DNA of 64,000 nucleotides from assembly GCA_014529385.2 (NCBI GenBank), contig CM043953.1, positions 98,272,842 through 98,336,841 on the forward strand, in the 5' to 3' direction. The stretch is from Adiantum capillus-veneris. Its lineage: Eukaryota > Streptophyta > Polypodiopsida > Polypodiales > Pteridaceae. The notes under the pieces were generated by a model. The model saw only the letters and a list, made by a program, of their open reading frames with translations. It was not told where the DNA came from and made no database searches. Of the stretch, positions 1-12,508 are shown one piece after another. Numbering within the stretch: position 1 is the first letter of the stretch; each line of letters starts with the position of its first letter. Made by a program: the position numbers and the translations under genes.

Positions 1-600
1 TGAAATATGGATGAAGGCAAGCTCCACCATTTGTTAAAGCTAGACTCCATTGAAATCTAGAAAATCCATGCTATGTTGTACATGGGGTTTCTGTTTTAAG
101 GTCCAACACTTGTCCAAGCTAAGCTCCATTGAAACATGGAGAGGAGAAACACTCCACCACTTGTCCAAGCTAGGAAACATTGATAGTAGTTGGTTTAGTT
201 TGAAGATCCACCACGTGTCTAAGATAACTCTATTGAAACATAGAGAGAAGCAAAGGTCCACCAATTGTCCAAGCTAGGCTCCATTGAAACATGGACACAA
301 GCAAGCTCCACCATTTCTCCAAGATAGGCTCCATTGAAACATGGAGAGAATCAAAGGTCCACCATTCTCCAAGCTAGGCTCCAGTTGTCCAACCTATAAG
401 GTTATATATTAAATGGTAATCTTTCTAATCACTTGGAATACCCATGATATGTTTTACATGGGGGTTTTGTTCCAAGGTCACCACTTGTCCAAGTTAACTC
501 TATTGAAACATAGAGAGAAGCAAAGGTCCACCACTTGTCCAAGCTAGTCTCCATTGAAACAAGGAGAGAAGCAAGCTCCATCATTTCTCCAAGATAGGCT
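1..600. repeat. Degenerate minisatellite, units of about 50-58 bp
   Basis: Repeated words such as tccaccacttgtccaagc and ctccattgaaacatgg recur about every 48-58 bp, with a break near 380-470. Copies differ by substitutions and small indels, so the array is old. Short ORFs on both strands here are by-products of the repeat. No gene is supported. Confidence 0.75.
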
Positions 601-1200
601 AGCTTGGATAAGTGCACCTTGAAACCAACCTTCCTATGAGGCAATAGAGCATATGCTACATATTTTATGTATGCCCCATGCCTCAAATTAAGAAGTTCTA
701 GATTAGAAGTGGACCTTGCTTGAATGTCACATGCAATAAAGTAAGGATACATAGCCAAGTGGATTGTATTCCTCAATGGATCCTTGATTTCACAAGTTGT
801 GAACCTTGAGTCACTTTTACATTAACTGGGACAAGTGATGGACCTAGAAACCAAGCTCTCCATGTTGAGATAAGTTGTAGGTAGGACAATAGAACATAGA
901 CAACGATAATGGATGCAATATACTAGTCTCCTAATAATCCAATTGATTGAAACCATGGAATTTTAGTTGTTTTCATTGTGTATTGTATGTGTATAAAGTG
1001 GAATGAGACCTTAAGAAAACTCAAATTTTTGACAAAATCTCGATATTTTGTACATGATATAGTGAAAGTTGTCCAGCCTGGAAATTGGGATTTTTCCACA
1101 TTACCTAATATGGTCTTAGTGGTAATCTCTTCTTTATCCGCACTTGTTATCCTCTTATTTTTGTGATCTTCACTCTCTTGTAACTTAGTCATTTTCTTAT
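601..1200. other. Unannotated flank
   Basis: No convincing coding, RNA or repeat signal was seen. The first part looks like a decayed continuation of the minisatellite flank; the remainder is ordinary AT-rich DNA. Confidence 0.4.
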
Positions 1201-1203
1201 CTG

Positions 1204-1717
1204 ATGGCATCTTGGCAAGAAGACTTGGTTCTTCATGTATGCATCTCTCACTTGCAGAGTGCAGATAAGGTAGTTAAAAGACAGTTCTTAGCGAAATACA
1301 AAGATCTTCTCTTTCCTCAACCAAATTCCTGTGTCATCCAGACGATATGGAAGACATGGCGACATCTCACAAGAGTGACTCTCTGGGGTAGAGACCATTT
1401 CCGCAACAATACCGACTTGCTATGGTTACAGAGGCTCTGGGATTTGGCCCTCGATACTACTGCGTCAAAAGGACACGAGATCCTGGTTTTCCACAAGGTT
1501 GTTCTTGCTTGTGCAGTTCATCCCCCATTCCAAGATTTGTCTCGATACCATATGGAGTCTTCCTCTTAGAGGTCCCTTTCTTTTCTCAGTGTATACCCGA
1601 GAAATTGCTCAAGCTATTTCTCGTAGAAGCATTCCAGAGGGTGAGCGTCCTAACATGTGCGGCGCTTGCGATACTTGGTTATGTGACCATATATTAGAGG
1701 ATCTTCATGAGTTGTAA
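1204..1717 (+). pseudogene. Unrecognised coding remnant with Cys-rich end
   Basis: I do not recognise this sequence. A 121-codon frame opens at 1204, and a second frame ending at 1717 finishes with a Cys pair (CGACDTWLCDH) and an acidic tail. Protein-like composition moves from one frame to another, which suggests an old coding region broken by indels. It may be a transposon ORF or a gene fragment. AT-rich DNA flanks it on both sides and no splice signals convinced me. Confidence 0.25.
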
Positions 1718-2400
1718 ACTTTCTTGCCTCTCTATGTAATTACTTCTTGTCTCCTTTGTAATCCTTTTTTGCTTTAATTGAAGAAATAACCCATTTTTGA
1801 AAAATTTGAGTATTGTCCATACTTCCTTGTCTTGAAATGTTAGTCTCTCCTCTTTAATTAAATTCTTAAGGACATCTCTATTTAGTGCTTTCAGCAAAGC
1901 GTCTTCTGTCTATGATAGTCTTGAGTAAAAATTCCAACCTTGTAAGGTTTCCAATTTCCGAAACCTTAAAATTTCTATAAAGCTTGTAAAATTAATTTAA
2001 AAACCACTATTGAAGGATTCAAACGCAGCTTATATTGGTATTTTTGGAATCATAAACAGAGCTTTAATATGGTTAGTAATTTTCAGAATCAAAATCCGAT
2101 AAAAACTGAAAAAGTTACAGACCCTGGAAGGTTACAATAGGAATGTAATTAGTTAATAAAAATTGGATGGTTTCAGTAATAATTATTAACAAAGACTTCT
2201 TATCCTAAGGTTCTAGAATTAATTGATATTTCAAATTTTCATCATTAGAAATTTACAAAATCAACCAAAATCGATTCTGGAAGGTATGGGGGTAGTGTGG
2301 AGCTAGGGGGAACCTTCCAGAGACAGGTTTAGCAGTAGTTGGCACCATTTGCAAGCTGAGGGTCTGCTTGGGGTGTCAAAACCTGTAAGAAACTGTCGGT
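1718..2400. other. AT-rich spacer
   Basis: No coding or RNA signal was seen. Base composition becomes strongly AT-biased towards the tandem array that follows. A short G-rich patch lies near 2280-2330. Confidence 0.4.
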
Positions 2401-2417
2401 GCCCAAAAAAAGCTATA

Positions 2418-2520
2418 AAAAGACCCCCTTCTCTTCATAAAAATTTAGACTCAGAGCCTTGACACACTCTCTCTCATCTAGAGAGAACGCTACGCAGAAT
2501 CACTAGAGATTAACCTCTAG
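2418..2520 (+). promoter_or_regulatory. TATA-type core promoter candidate
   Basis: A TATA-like box (ctataaaaaga) near 2420 is followed about 40-90 bp later by a CT-rich leader and the word catctagagagaacgc. This is how plant LTR promoters and leaders often look. The tandem array and the ORF at 4980 lie downstream on the same strand. Its activity is an inference from sequence only. Confidence 0.35.
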
Positions 2521-2849
2521 TTTATTAACCTAAACGGTAATTAGCCTAATCCTTCTTAATTAGCAAGGCTAGATTAATCTATTTTGTTAATAAATTAAAG
2601 ATTAGGCCAATGTATACTCATAAATTCTCTCTTAATTAAATATTCTCTGCTGATTTTTGTAACTAATCTTGGAAATGTCAAGCTAATTAATTATCGTATC
2701 ATATTAGGACTGAAATTAGCCAAATTAACCATAAATTAATGGGAAATATATTAATTAAGCTTAGATTAAGTTGAGGTAATTACTAGAACTGCATTAGATA
2801 GTCATTAAGCTAGGAAAATTATCCTATAATTTTTTGAGTAATTTTCATA

Positions 2850-4400
2850 ATTAATTAGGCAGAATTACACTATTTTTTAGAGAAAATTAAAGAGAAAAAT
2901 AATCAAATTGATTCAAAATATTTTGAGCTATTTATTAGTGGTTAATTATATATTGGAAAATCCGTGATAATTATTTCAATCTCAGATCATTAGTTTACAT
3001 AATTACTTTAGTAAAAATACTCTATTTTTAAGACAAATTAAATAGGGGAAATTAGTAAAATGATTCAAAATGCTTTGAGTTATTTATTAGAGGTTAATTG
3101 TATGTTAGGGAACCCGTGATAATTAGGTCAAGCTCAGATAATTAATTTATCTAATTACTTTAGCAGAAATACTTTGTTTCTAGGACAAATTAAATAGGAG
3201 AAATTAGCAAATGGATTCAAATTAATTGGAGCTATTTATCAGAGGTTAATTACATGCTAGGAAATCTGTCATAATTATGTCAAGCCAAGATAACTAATTT
3301 ATCTAATTACTTTAGCAGAAATACTCTGTTTTTAGGACAAATTAAATAGGGGAAATCAGCAAATGGATTGAAATTGATTGGAGCTATTTATCAGAGGTTA
3401 AATACATGTAAGGAAACCTGTGATAATTATAGCAAGCCCAGATAACTAATTTATCTAATTACTTTAGGAGAAATTCTTTGTTTTTACGACAAATTAAATA
3501 GGGGAAATCAGCAAATAGATTCAAAATGATTTGAGTTATTTATCAGAGGTTAATTATATGTTACAAAACTCATGATAATTATGTCAAGCTCAAGTAATCA
3601 ATTTATCTAATTACTTTAGGAGAAATACTCTCTTTTTAGGACAAATTAGATAGGGGAAATTAGCAAATGGATTGAACTTGATTGGAGCTATTTATCAAAG
3701 GTTAATTACATGTTAGGAAATTTGTGATAATTATTTCAAGCCTCGATAATTAATTTATCTAATTACTTTAGCAGAAATACTCTGTTTTTAGGAGAAATTA
3801 AATAGGAAAAATTAGCAAATAGATTCAAAATGATTTGACTTATTTATCAGAGGTTAATTATATATTAATAATCGGTGATAATTATGTGAAGCTCAGATGA
3901 TTGATTTATCTAATTACTTTGGGAGAAATACTCTATTTTTTGGACAAAAATAAATAGGGGAAATTGGCAAATAGGTTCAAATTGATTTGAATTATTTATC
4001 ACAGGGTAGTTACATGCTAGGGAACCTATGATATTTAGCAAAAAGATTCAAAATTACTTGAGTTATTTTTTAGAGTCTAATTATATGTTAAGAAATCCGT
4101 GATAATTATGTGAAGCTCATATAAGTAATTTACCTAATTACTTTAGAAAAAATACTATGTTTTTAGGACAAATTAAAAGGGGAAAATTATCATATTGATA
4201 TAAAATGTCTTGATTTATTTATTGGAGTTTAATTATACATTAGGAAACATGTGATAATTATGTTACTTTCAAATAATTAGTTTACCTGATTATCCCAGTA
4301 AAATTACATTATTTTTAGGGAAAAATAAAAGGGCGAATATAGTAAATTAATCCAAAAACCTTTGATATAAATATCAAAGGTAGAACACAACTTGAGGAAT
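2850..4400. repeat. 152-bp tandem repeat array, about ten AT-rich copies
   Basis: The anchor word tttagcagaaatac and its variants start near 3007, 3159, 3311, 3463, 3615, 3767 and 3918, a spacing of 151-152 bp. A further copy near 4142 is out of register, so one unit is rearranged. Each unit also carries versions of agaggttaattacatg and gataattatgtcaagc. Copies differ at many positions, so the array is diverged yet keeps a nearly constant length. No ORF crosses it. It lies between the promoter candidate at 2418 and the ORF at 4980. Confidence 0.85.
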
Positions 4401-4979
4401 GCATGATAAATACTGCAACCTCAGATAAATAGTTTAGGTATTTATCTTCAATAACAGTAACCGATTTTACGTATAAAATAGACGAGAAAAATTAATAAAT
4501 GAATTTATCTAATTACCAAAAAAATACCTGAGGTCCAAAATCACTATTGAAGGGTGGAAAAATTACCTCAGCATAAATGGATGGTATAATAAATTACTAT
4601 CATTAAAATTTTGCATAATTTAGACCATAAGTATAGGAGGAAAAGGTTATAAATCAAATTTATGAAAATTACTAAAGATAAAACATATTCAATTACAATT
4701 TAGGGTGAGTAATCCATTAGCCGACAGAAATTTATAATTTACTAAGGCTAAAATGGAATATAGACTAACGAGAAACCTAGTTAAAGGGCTTCCCAAATTA
4801 AATGGTAATTATGGGAAATTACTTATAGCCTAAATAAGTCACAGGAGGAATCTATCATCAAATAGACTATTAAAGATACCTACTTACTCCAAAAATCCTT
4901 ATTTTTGGGTAAAAAAAGGAAAGAGAAGATTATTCAATTAAACTTCTAATGGATTAAGTCTTTTTATAAGGCTGCCGAC
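4401..4979. other. AT-rich spacer after the tandem array
   Basis: Diverged, AT-rich DNA with partial echoes of the array. No gene signal. Confidence 0.4.
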
Positions 4980-5504
4980 ATGGCTTCAAAGAGAACCAGG
5001 GGAAATCCTCTTACTGAGGAAGAGGATGTTAGCAACAAGCGAAACAAAGCCACTAATGACCATGAGGCTGGGCCTAGCCATAGGCCAACAGAGGAGAATC
5101 TACGGGCACCCGCTCCACAGCACATGGACGAGCAGTCCCAGGTGGATTTCTATTTTGTTTACTTAAAATCTTTTAAAGTTTATTTTTAAGTTAACATTGC
5201 ATACGTAAGGTTAGGAAGGATAAACTGGCTGTAAATGGAAGGTAACTTCCACGAAACCAACGAGCAATGAGTTTAAATAGGAAAGAAATGATTGGGTTAT
5301 AACTGATTGACCTAGAAAAGAAATGTTTGACCATCCTTAAGATAGCTTGTCCCAAGACACCTCTGATTTCTTGGAAATATTTTACTCCAGGTAATGAGTA
5401 ATGATGGAGATACCATCATGGAAGAGTCGGTTTCCTTAGCACGCGTGGAGTCTTTACCCCGTGCTTGTTTATGTTTGTGGATAGTATTTTCAAGTTTATC
5501 CTAG
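4980..5504 (+). CDS. Possible two-exon small basic/acidic protein
   Basis: An ATG at 4980 opens a hydrophilic frame with a Lys/Arg-rich start (MASKRTRG, SNKRNK), a plausible nuclear localisation signal. The frame reaches a CAG|GTGG donor-like site at 5141/5142. A pyrimidine-rich tract ending TTTACTCCAG at 5390 could be the acceptor. Joining 4980-5141 to 5391-5504 keeps phase 0 and gives about 91 residues, ending in a hydrophobic stretch and TAG. Without splicing the frame stops at 5187-5189. Composition resembles the N-terminus of some plant retroelement gag proteins, but no family is recognised. The intron model is inference. Confidence 0.3.
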
Positions 5505-6400
5505 AGGAACCGCCTGTATGGGCAGCCGGTTGGCGTATGGACGCCCGGACTTTGGGTGATGGCTTTTTTCACCCCGGTTTTTATAAATAAGGAATGGGTG
5601 CTGTTTTTTACCCCTATATAGGTGGTCTTGAGACAAGCCAGTACTCGTCAGAGATACTTCAGAATGACAATACCTTGTCTTTAGTCTAAAGATGTTTGTT
5701 TACTGAAAGAATGTCTTCAAATACTATTTTCAAAGGTTGTCTTAATGAAATGCAGTTGTGAAAGTTAAAAAGGAATCATTGGTTTAATTGTGAAAAGATT
5801 ATGGTAGTAATTAAACAACACAGAAATCATGTGTGAGTGCGGGGTGGTAAGTGGGGATTGACTAAGGTTGTCAATCATGGACGGGTGGACCTGATTAGTC
5901 AGGTAACTATCCATTCCCGCGCACAAAAACATTAGACACTTCTTCACTTGGAAGAGGAATCCACCAACGGCTGTGCCCTCATATATGTTAGGGGGAAAAA
6001 AGCGTTGGCTAAGGAAACCAAAATCTGAATGATGAAGTTATAGGGCCGGAAATATTTTTTTGTAATGGTCCCGTTTCCACTCCGAGACAGGACTAGGTCT
6101 CTTTCTAAATCTATAAACCTAAACCATTGTCAATGGTAAGGGTGAATTCCCTAGAATTTTTCTTATTTAAGGACTCTGACTTTAGTAGGCCTAGAGACCT
6201 GTCAATGGTACCATCCCGTTTTTGGTGTCGGGCGGGATTGGGGACCTTACAAACCTTGAGTTCTTGGCTAACTCATAAATTCGTTTTCTTATTCTTCTTC
6301 GGAGTTTAAATGTCTGCAATATTTATGAGCTTATCTATTGCACTTTCCCATCTTGATTCTTTGTGAGTTTTTAAGCACGTCTCATTTACTGTCTTTTCTA
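5505..6400. other. No gene recognised; second TATA-like stretch
   Basis: Contains tttttataaataagg near 5580 and ctatatagg near 5623, which could be a promoter-like stretch. Nothing downstream supports a gene. Confidence 0.3.
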
Positions 6401-6434
6401 TTTGTGTTGAGATGCTATAAGTAGAAGTTTACTT

Positions 6435-7208
6435 TCAAAATCTGGAAATAAGATTGGACCATACCATATCTCTGTGGTCCCAATCCCAGCTTTCTCTCAT
6501 TATTGCAATCCGTAAATTATTCAATAGTTGTACGTGCCCCCATAGGGTTAACCATGTAACTCCATTCGACCCACATGTTCTCCATTTCTTAGTAGTGGCA
6601 TTTTTCTTAGGAGAGAAAAGTTCGATAATGTGTCTCAACATGACTAATGTGCTCTCTGGTTCGGCTATCCCCATTCTTTCAGGACTATCCTATAAACTTC
6701 TTCTTCTTGAATATTCCAAGTCATGAGTAATTTCAAAACGAGCCTTGCTATATATACTTATAGCTTTATTTCTGGCTAATCATAAGAACTTCTTGGATTT
6801 CTTCATTATTACTCAAAATTATCTTCCAGTCAATGTCCCAAAAATTAATTATTCATGTGGTAACTACCTTACCCAATCTTGCTCCTTATTACTAAGCTTA
6901 AGGAAGAATGACAAGTAAAGCTCAATAAAAGTTTCATCCATGCCACTTTCATGTGTCTTCGCACAAGTGCATGCGTCTTCATTCATTTATGCCACTTCCA
7001 TGCGTTTTCGCACAAGTGCATTACCTATTCTTTCACAAATTTCTATATCGTTTATTTCCAACTTTACTCACACTTCTCACTTGCTTAAATCCCAAGAACA
7101 AGTATAGGTTTATGGTGGTTCCAACATAGCGAGCCTTCGCTCTAGCGTAGGAGTTTCCATCCTCTCATAGATAATCCGCTGAATTTCTTCTGACAGATCG
7201 CAAGCCAT
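6435..7208 (-). pseudogene. Remnant after the gag start of a minus-strand LTR element
   Basis: A 32-codon frame from ATG 7208 to the stop at 7110-7112 begins MACDLSEEIQR, an amphipathic, gag-like N-terminus. It sits about 150 bp downstream of a primer-site-like sequence at 7357-7368 on the same strand. Further downstream the minus strand carries only short frames, the longest at 6435-6674. I read this as a decayed 5' gag of an LTR retrotransposon. The reading beyond residue 32 is uncertain. Confidence 0.35.
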
Positions 7209-7356
7209 CTTGAAAATTTTTGAATAATTTATTAGAACATCAAGACTTCATTTTTAAATATAATTGAAATTTGGGTGCTTGATTGAGTTGTTTTTCTCTT
7301 ATGCATTAATCTTAAATCCAAAATTTTAAATTCCAAGGTCCAAGATTTAAAATTAG

Positions 7357-7368
7357 GCTCTGAAACGA
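7357..7368 (-). other. tRNA-Met primer-site-like sequence, two mismatches
   Basis: Read on the minus strand this is TCGTTTCAGAGC, which differs at two positions from TGGTATCAGAGC, the common plant LTR-element primer site for initiator tRNA-Met. It follows a CA dinucleotide at 7372-7371 that would be the end of an LTR extending to higher coordinates. Confidence 0.45.
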
Positions 7369-7370
7369 CT

Positions 7371-9270
7371 TGTGAGGGCCATACCCAGACTTGACCCTAC
7401 TCACCTCCCTCAGTCCTCCAGACTGTTCCAGGGAATGATGTAGATCTATCTACAGGTATCCCTCCCACTTGGGACCAACACTCAGATAGGACTCCGGTCT
7501 ATCTCGAATGCCAACCCAAGGGGGTACATCCCTTCATTCAATGATTCTATCCGCTTCTCATAATCAATCTGTCCTTGACAGCTTTCCGCACCCAAAATCG
7601 TGGTCCTTAGTCTTGATTCTCTTGATCTTTAACTTGAGGATCTGCTCTTGCTTTCTTGTTCTCCCTTGGTTCATGGCGATAACCCCTTTTTCCTGACAAG
7701 CAGGCATGGCAATTATCACTTTCCCCTTAGAAGAGGGATCTTGCAATCCTACCTGGTCTCGCTCATCCCCGATTACCCATTTTTATCCCACGTAGTCCTA
7801 GAACATAAAAAAATTTTAATCAACATCCGGCTATCTGACCCTCCGGATCCGCCCACCCACCGAACCATTTCATGAAAATCCCTTCCCGAGGTAGTACTTA
7901 ACTACTACAAAATCAAGAAGACAACAGTCTATCAGACATTATCAGACAACAAGCAGCATGCAATCTGTTACATAACCTCGTTCAAGGAAATTCATGTGGT
8001 TGTTTCCACTAGATCTTTATTTAGAAACTTTTAAATTCATTTCCTTTCCTTTATCTACTATAATTAGCTTGTAACTAGTTTCCTAACTAATCATGCAACA
8101 CATTTAGTTTCAACCAATTCATCTTGCCTCCCCATTCAGGCCAAGATAATCGGTTACAAGCCATCAAAATGGTAGCACCTTCATAATATTTCCCAGAATT
8201 AAGTGTTTGGGAAAGGCTCATCAAGTAATTTAATCATTCCTTCCTGAGCATTTTATTTCGAGATGTATAGCACCATCTGGTGACAGATGCACAAGATAGC
8301 CCCTATATTCCTAGCCTTTCCAATTCCTTTTTAAGCAATCAAGTCGAACAAATTTCCTAATTAAATTCACATAAATCCTCCCTGAGTATGACCTTTTCAT
8401 CCAACTATTGGCATCAGGCCATACCCGGATTATGGCCGATTTCCAATAAGATACCGCGGGTACTTCACCCAGCCAGGCAAAAATAAAACAAACCCATTCA
8501 TTCCTTATTCCTCGGGCAGATATAACAACTTTTCGGTTATGCTGTCCTATCCGAAAAAGGCCAATCTCCGTCAAGTTCCCCAAGAGAATCCTCTCAAGGG
8601 GCCGGCCTTTCAATCAAATTGACCCCAAGAAGATCCATTTTGGTTTCTGGTCATTTCCAGACAATCTTCAAAACTCCTAGTTAAATCTATGTTTTGCAAT
8701 GGACTATCTCTATCACCTCTCGAGATTCCTTTTTAACTCCTAATTGGTAATTTCGAGGTTCTTTCATTTATCAACCTTAATTCCTACTTTCATTAATTAT
8801 CTACCAACCAAGTTTATTTAGAAAATACAAGCGAGTTTTTGCCATAGGCATTTGATGGTTAATGTCTCTTCGAAAATGCCAACTTTTTTAAGTTCAATCC
8901 GTGTTTTGTACGATTCCCAGGTTTTTGCAATCCTTTGCCATCCATGGGGCATCTCCATGGAAGCTAGTAGAGTTTTCGGTTCAAACAACACGGAGATCAA
9001 TTCCGCGAAGTTATCCCCTATCTCCCCCATCCCGTATTTGCAAACAAACTTGAAATTGAAAACTTTAGAAGTACTCTTCAATACCTAAAATTGAACTACT
9101 TCTATCGAGCTTAGACAACTACTCTTTTCTTATGGTGCCTAGTTTTCCATTTAAGGAGCTAGAAGGTCGTCCTATAATTTATGACTTTTCGAGCTTTCCA
9201 TTCAAGCTTAAACCTAACATACAAGGTAGTCACTAAAGCTTACACCTAAGTGCAAAGTTACCATTATGAA
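7371..9270 (-). mobile_element. Presumed LTR region, outer limit unknown
   Basis: The inner edge is set by the CA end next to the primer-site-like sequence. The second copy and the outer TG edge were not found, so the far limit given is only the start of the neighbouring gag remnant. The content is non-coding in both strands by eye. It may include more than one element. Confidence 0.3.
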
Positions 9271-9284
9271 ATATCTATCTAATC

Positions 9285-10077
9285 CCTGTATAAACCCTCT
9301 TGTTTTGTGAAATTCATCTATTCCGTGAAGCTTGAGGATTATTTCTCTATACTCTGCAATGTCACTAAGTAAAGGCCTACCCCGTTGCATAGCTTTATCC
9401 CAATCCTCCCAGTTTCTTTCTGGTTTGTTTTCAGGGAGAAACTATCTCACAAAAATGATCTCAAATTGAGCCCAATCCCCTAGAATCTTTCATGATGCCT
9501 TGAGGCTTATCCACCATTTGTAGGATTTTGGCCCCAATGATAAACTAGCCTCAATGGGTTGGTACTCAAGTAAGGTGTTTTTAAACCTATGTAGGTTTTT
9601 CCATTTCTGTAGAAAGGTGTAGATATTATCTTTGTTTCTATCGTTTTTTCCACTATTAAATTGAGGAGGCTTCATGTCTTTGAGGATAGGTTTTTCTCTA
9701 GGTCTTGACTGGGTATCAAAAGAAGGTATAGCAATATTTCTATACATGGTTCCATTGTCCCTTGAGATGGAGGGAATGTTTGGATCATGTGGGACAAAAG
9801 CTTGCATCACTATCCATGTACCCTTATGTATGTCAATTTGTTCATTTGATCTTTGAGACCATCTAGAGTAGCAATTTGGTCGTTTGATCTTTGAGACGAT
9901 CTAGAGCAGCTAGGAAAATTTTTAATTATATTTTAGTACTTTCTAACCTGCATGCTATTAGTTCATGTTGCACACGGGATGACACATCCCACTCTTCCCT
10001 ATGTCCTCAATCCCATACATATTTTGTTCTTGATTGGTATCGATCGTAGGTTGCTTTTGGTTTTGGTCTTTTTCCAT
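9285..10077 (-). pseudogene. Ty3/gypsy gag remnant
   Basis: Reading from ATG 10077 on the minus strand gives a polar start (MEKDQNQKQ), then frame changes. The frame at 9810-9490 has PPQFNSGKNDR and FLQKWKNLHRF, and further frames to about 9285 have FLPENKPERNWEDW and DEFHKTRGFIQGL. This order matches the capsid part of plant Ty3/gypsy gag (the retrotrans_gag family). Several stops and frameshifts separate the parts, so it is dead. No zinc knuckle or pol follows. Confidence 0.6.
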
Positions 10078-10099
10078 GGTCATAAATCTTAAAAGAAAA

Positions 10100-12508
10100 A
10101 CTCATTTAAAAATTTTGAGAGAGATAGTAAAAATCAAGCTAAGAAGCTATGCCCAAATGTACAAAACATTTCCTGAAGTGTGCCAAAAAGGGCTCTAGTG
10201 AAGAGTATGAATGGCATGGTTGTCATGTTTGTTACCCCAATCAACGAGGTCCAGAGAACAATTGGGATTCCTTGTATTGCAATTTGGCACCCTCAAACAA
10301 AAGCTATTGCTCCACTATAATTTGTTTGATTGGCTCCATTGTCTACGAGCTACTCAATTGCCTTTGACACAAACTGACACTCAATTGGCTGATTAACTAC
10401 GTGTGACTTTGGTGTGCAAAGTCCCTTAGAAGAAATTAAAAAATTGCATGTACTATGGCCTACATTTAACAAGGTGACAGTGAGAACATCAATAGGCTGA
10501 TTAGGGTTGGAAGTGTCAGTTGCTCTATAGGCACCACATGTACTATGGCCCGTGTAGCAAGCGGTGGAGAGTAAGCCGTGCATATCAGTTTCTCAATACA
10601 GTCACGGGCCTGGATCTCGTGCTATGGCACAAGAGAGGAAGTGAGAGAGAGGATAACACTGTCTTTAATACCAGTATAACAGCTAGAGATCGACACACAT
10701 ACATACACACATGCACAACACCTCCGCTCCCTTTCTCATGGCTTGCTATGCCACCCCCTGTGCATGGGAAATTCTCCCCTTGATTTTTCAATTCGCTCTC
10801 TTGACCCTTATCACTATTTTAGGGGCGGTTTCTACAATTGGCCATGACCCAAAGCCACCACATAGTGGGTGCATGCCCCTAGGCTATATGATACTTCACA
10901 TAGATCCTCTCAAGTTGGAATCTTACTCACAACGAGGTCATTTAAACAATCATGTCTCCCCACTGAAAGAAATATTACCAAAACCCCAAAGAAAGTAGTC
11001 ACACTAGGTATTCTTTGGTTTTTGTTTAAGATATGCCTTGCATAGATTTAACATATATGTTTGATCAACATAATTCAATCATGAATGTGTGGGTGCAAGT
11101 CCATACAATTGTAATGGAAACAAGAGATTGCCTACCTTGATGCTCTCTTAGAAGGTTCATGTTATCACATGAACTTGTTGCTTGATAGCTAATCCATGCA
11201 TGTCAGCTACAGACAAAAAACACCTTCTATAGTGCATGCACCTTGTACATAGGAACAATGATATGCATAGCGCCTACCAATGCAGTCATATGAACCAAGA
11301 ATAAGGCAATATACCAACCTCAAGTTCCATTGAGGAGAAGGTGAAAGCTATGGGTAATTATTACAATGAATCATCGGTAAAAATTACTTGAAACAAAAAA
11401 GATCTTAACTATTCTAAAGTAATCCCATGCATGAAAATATCAATTTTTTGAATCCCTCTCGGCAGTTATCAAGAAAATAACTGACCATTAAGAGACAATG
11501 ACGTCCTTGACAAGCGTAAAAACTGCTTGGGTGGACACACCTTGCATGCGACTTGGTAAAAATTAAGGGGTAGGGCCTTCATTACAATGATATCCTTGAT
11601 TGGTTTTAGCGGCTATTTTTAAGTGCCTTGCACTATCGAGAACTGATGTGAGACATTCAAGTACAATTCAACCTTGTTCATTGTAAAGCCTGTATCCCAA
11701 GAATGCTAGTTTCCCCCTGAGGCCTTAGTACCTTGGCATAGCTTGAGAGTAGGGCATGGACATGGGATAGAAGACTTTCTTCACGATATGGACTTTAAAA
11801 TACTTGGCATTGCATGTTATAATTGGTTTCAATTTCAAGGCTCAAAATATTTAGCTGTTTTGTGGTCGGCTCATAGTTGTGGCTGCTTAAGTATCTTACT
11901 TTGAAACTAGCTCATGCCATGGATTTTGATATTCCTAGAATGTGTCCTAAGTACCTTGTAAGCCCCTTGAATTTTTTCATGGAAGCACCCATTTGATGAC
12001 CATGCATATACAATTTCAAAGACCCCCAAGTTTGTATGATGATAGCATATCCATAAGCATAAAAGGGGAAGCCTTGCTTCAAAGAGTGGCATCTCAAGAA
12101 TAGAACTTTGTCAATCTATTGTGCTCGGTTCCTTTTGGGTTGTCACATTCCATGCATGATAAAACTCTTCAAGGGCTAAGCAATGAGAGCCACCTCAAAA
12201 GTAGACTACTGTAAATTGAGAATTACAAAGAGAATGCAAAAACTGCAATACACCTTGTCATTTGCTTATGTTTTATTCTTGAGCCTTGCACGGCTTATTG
12301 ATCATAAAAAACTAATTGAACTTGTTGAGTTGTACTTCATGGTGGAAATATAAAAAGTATGTGCAATTAATACAATTGAAACATTGCCTTCCTCCCCTGC
12401 ATATTGAAACATTGCATAACGGGGTACTCATTGTCTTCCCCCCCACCCCACCCCCTCTGCATAGTATAATGTTGCAAGACCTTGTGGATATAAGATTCTT
12501 GATACAAC
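10100..12508. other. Long stretch without recognisable genes
   Basis: Only short overlapping frames on both strands, none with protein-like composition I can support. Minor features are a C-rich patch near 12438-12457 and short CA-type repeats near 10690-10715. Probably old, unrecognisable transposon DNA. Confidence 0.4.

Noticed and set aside
2850-4400. CRISPR-like array
   Set aside because: The 152-bp units are contiguous without unique spacers, the sequence is AT-rich eukaryotic DNA, and there are no cas genes.
5620-5660. ctgacgag on the minus strand, another hammerhead-like core
   Set aside because: No GAAAC and no paired stems II and III could be found.
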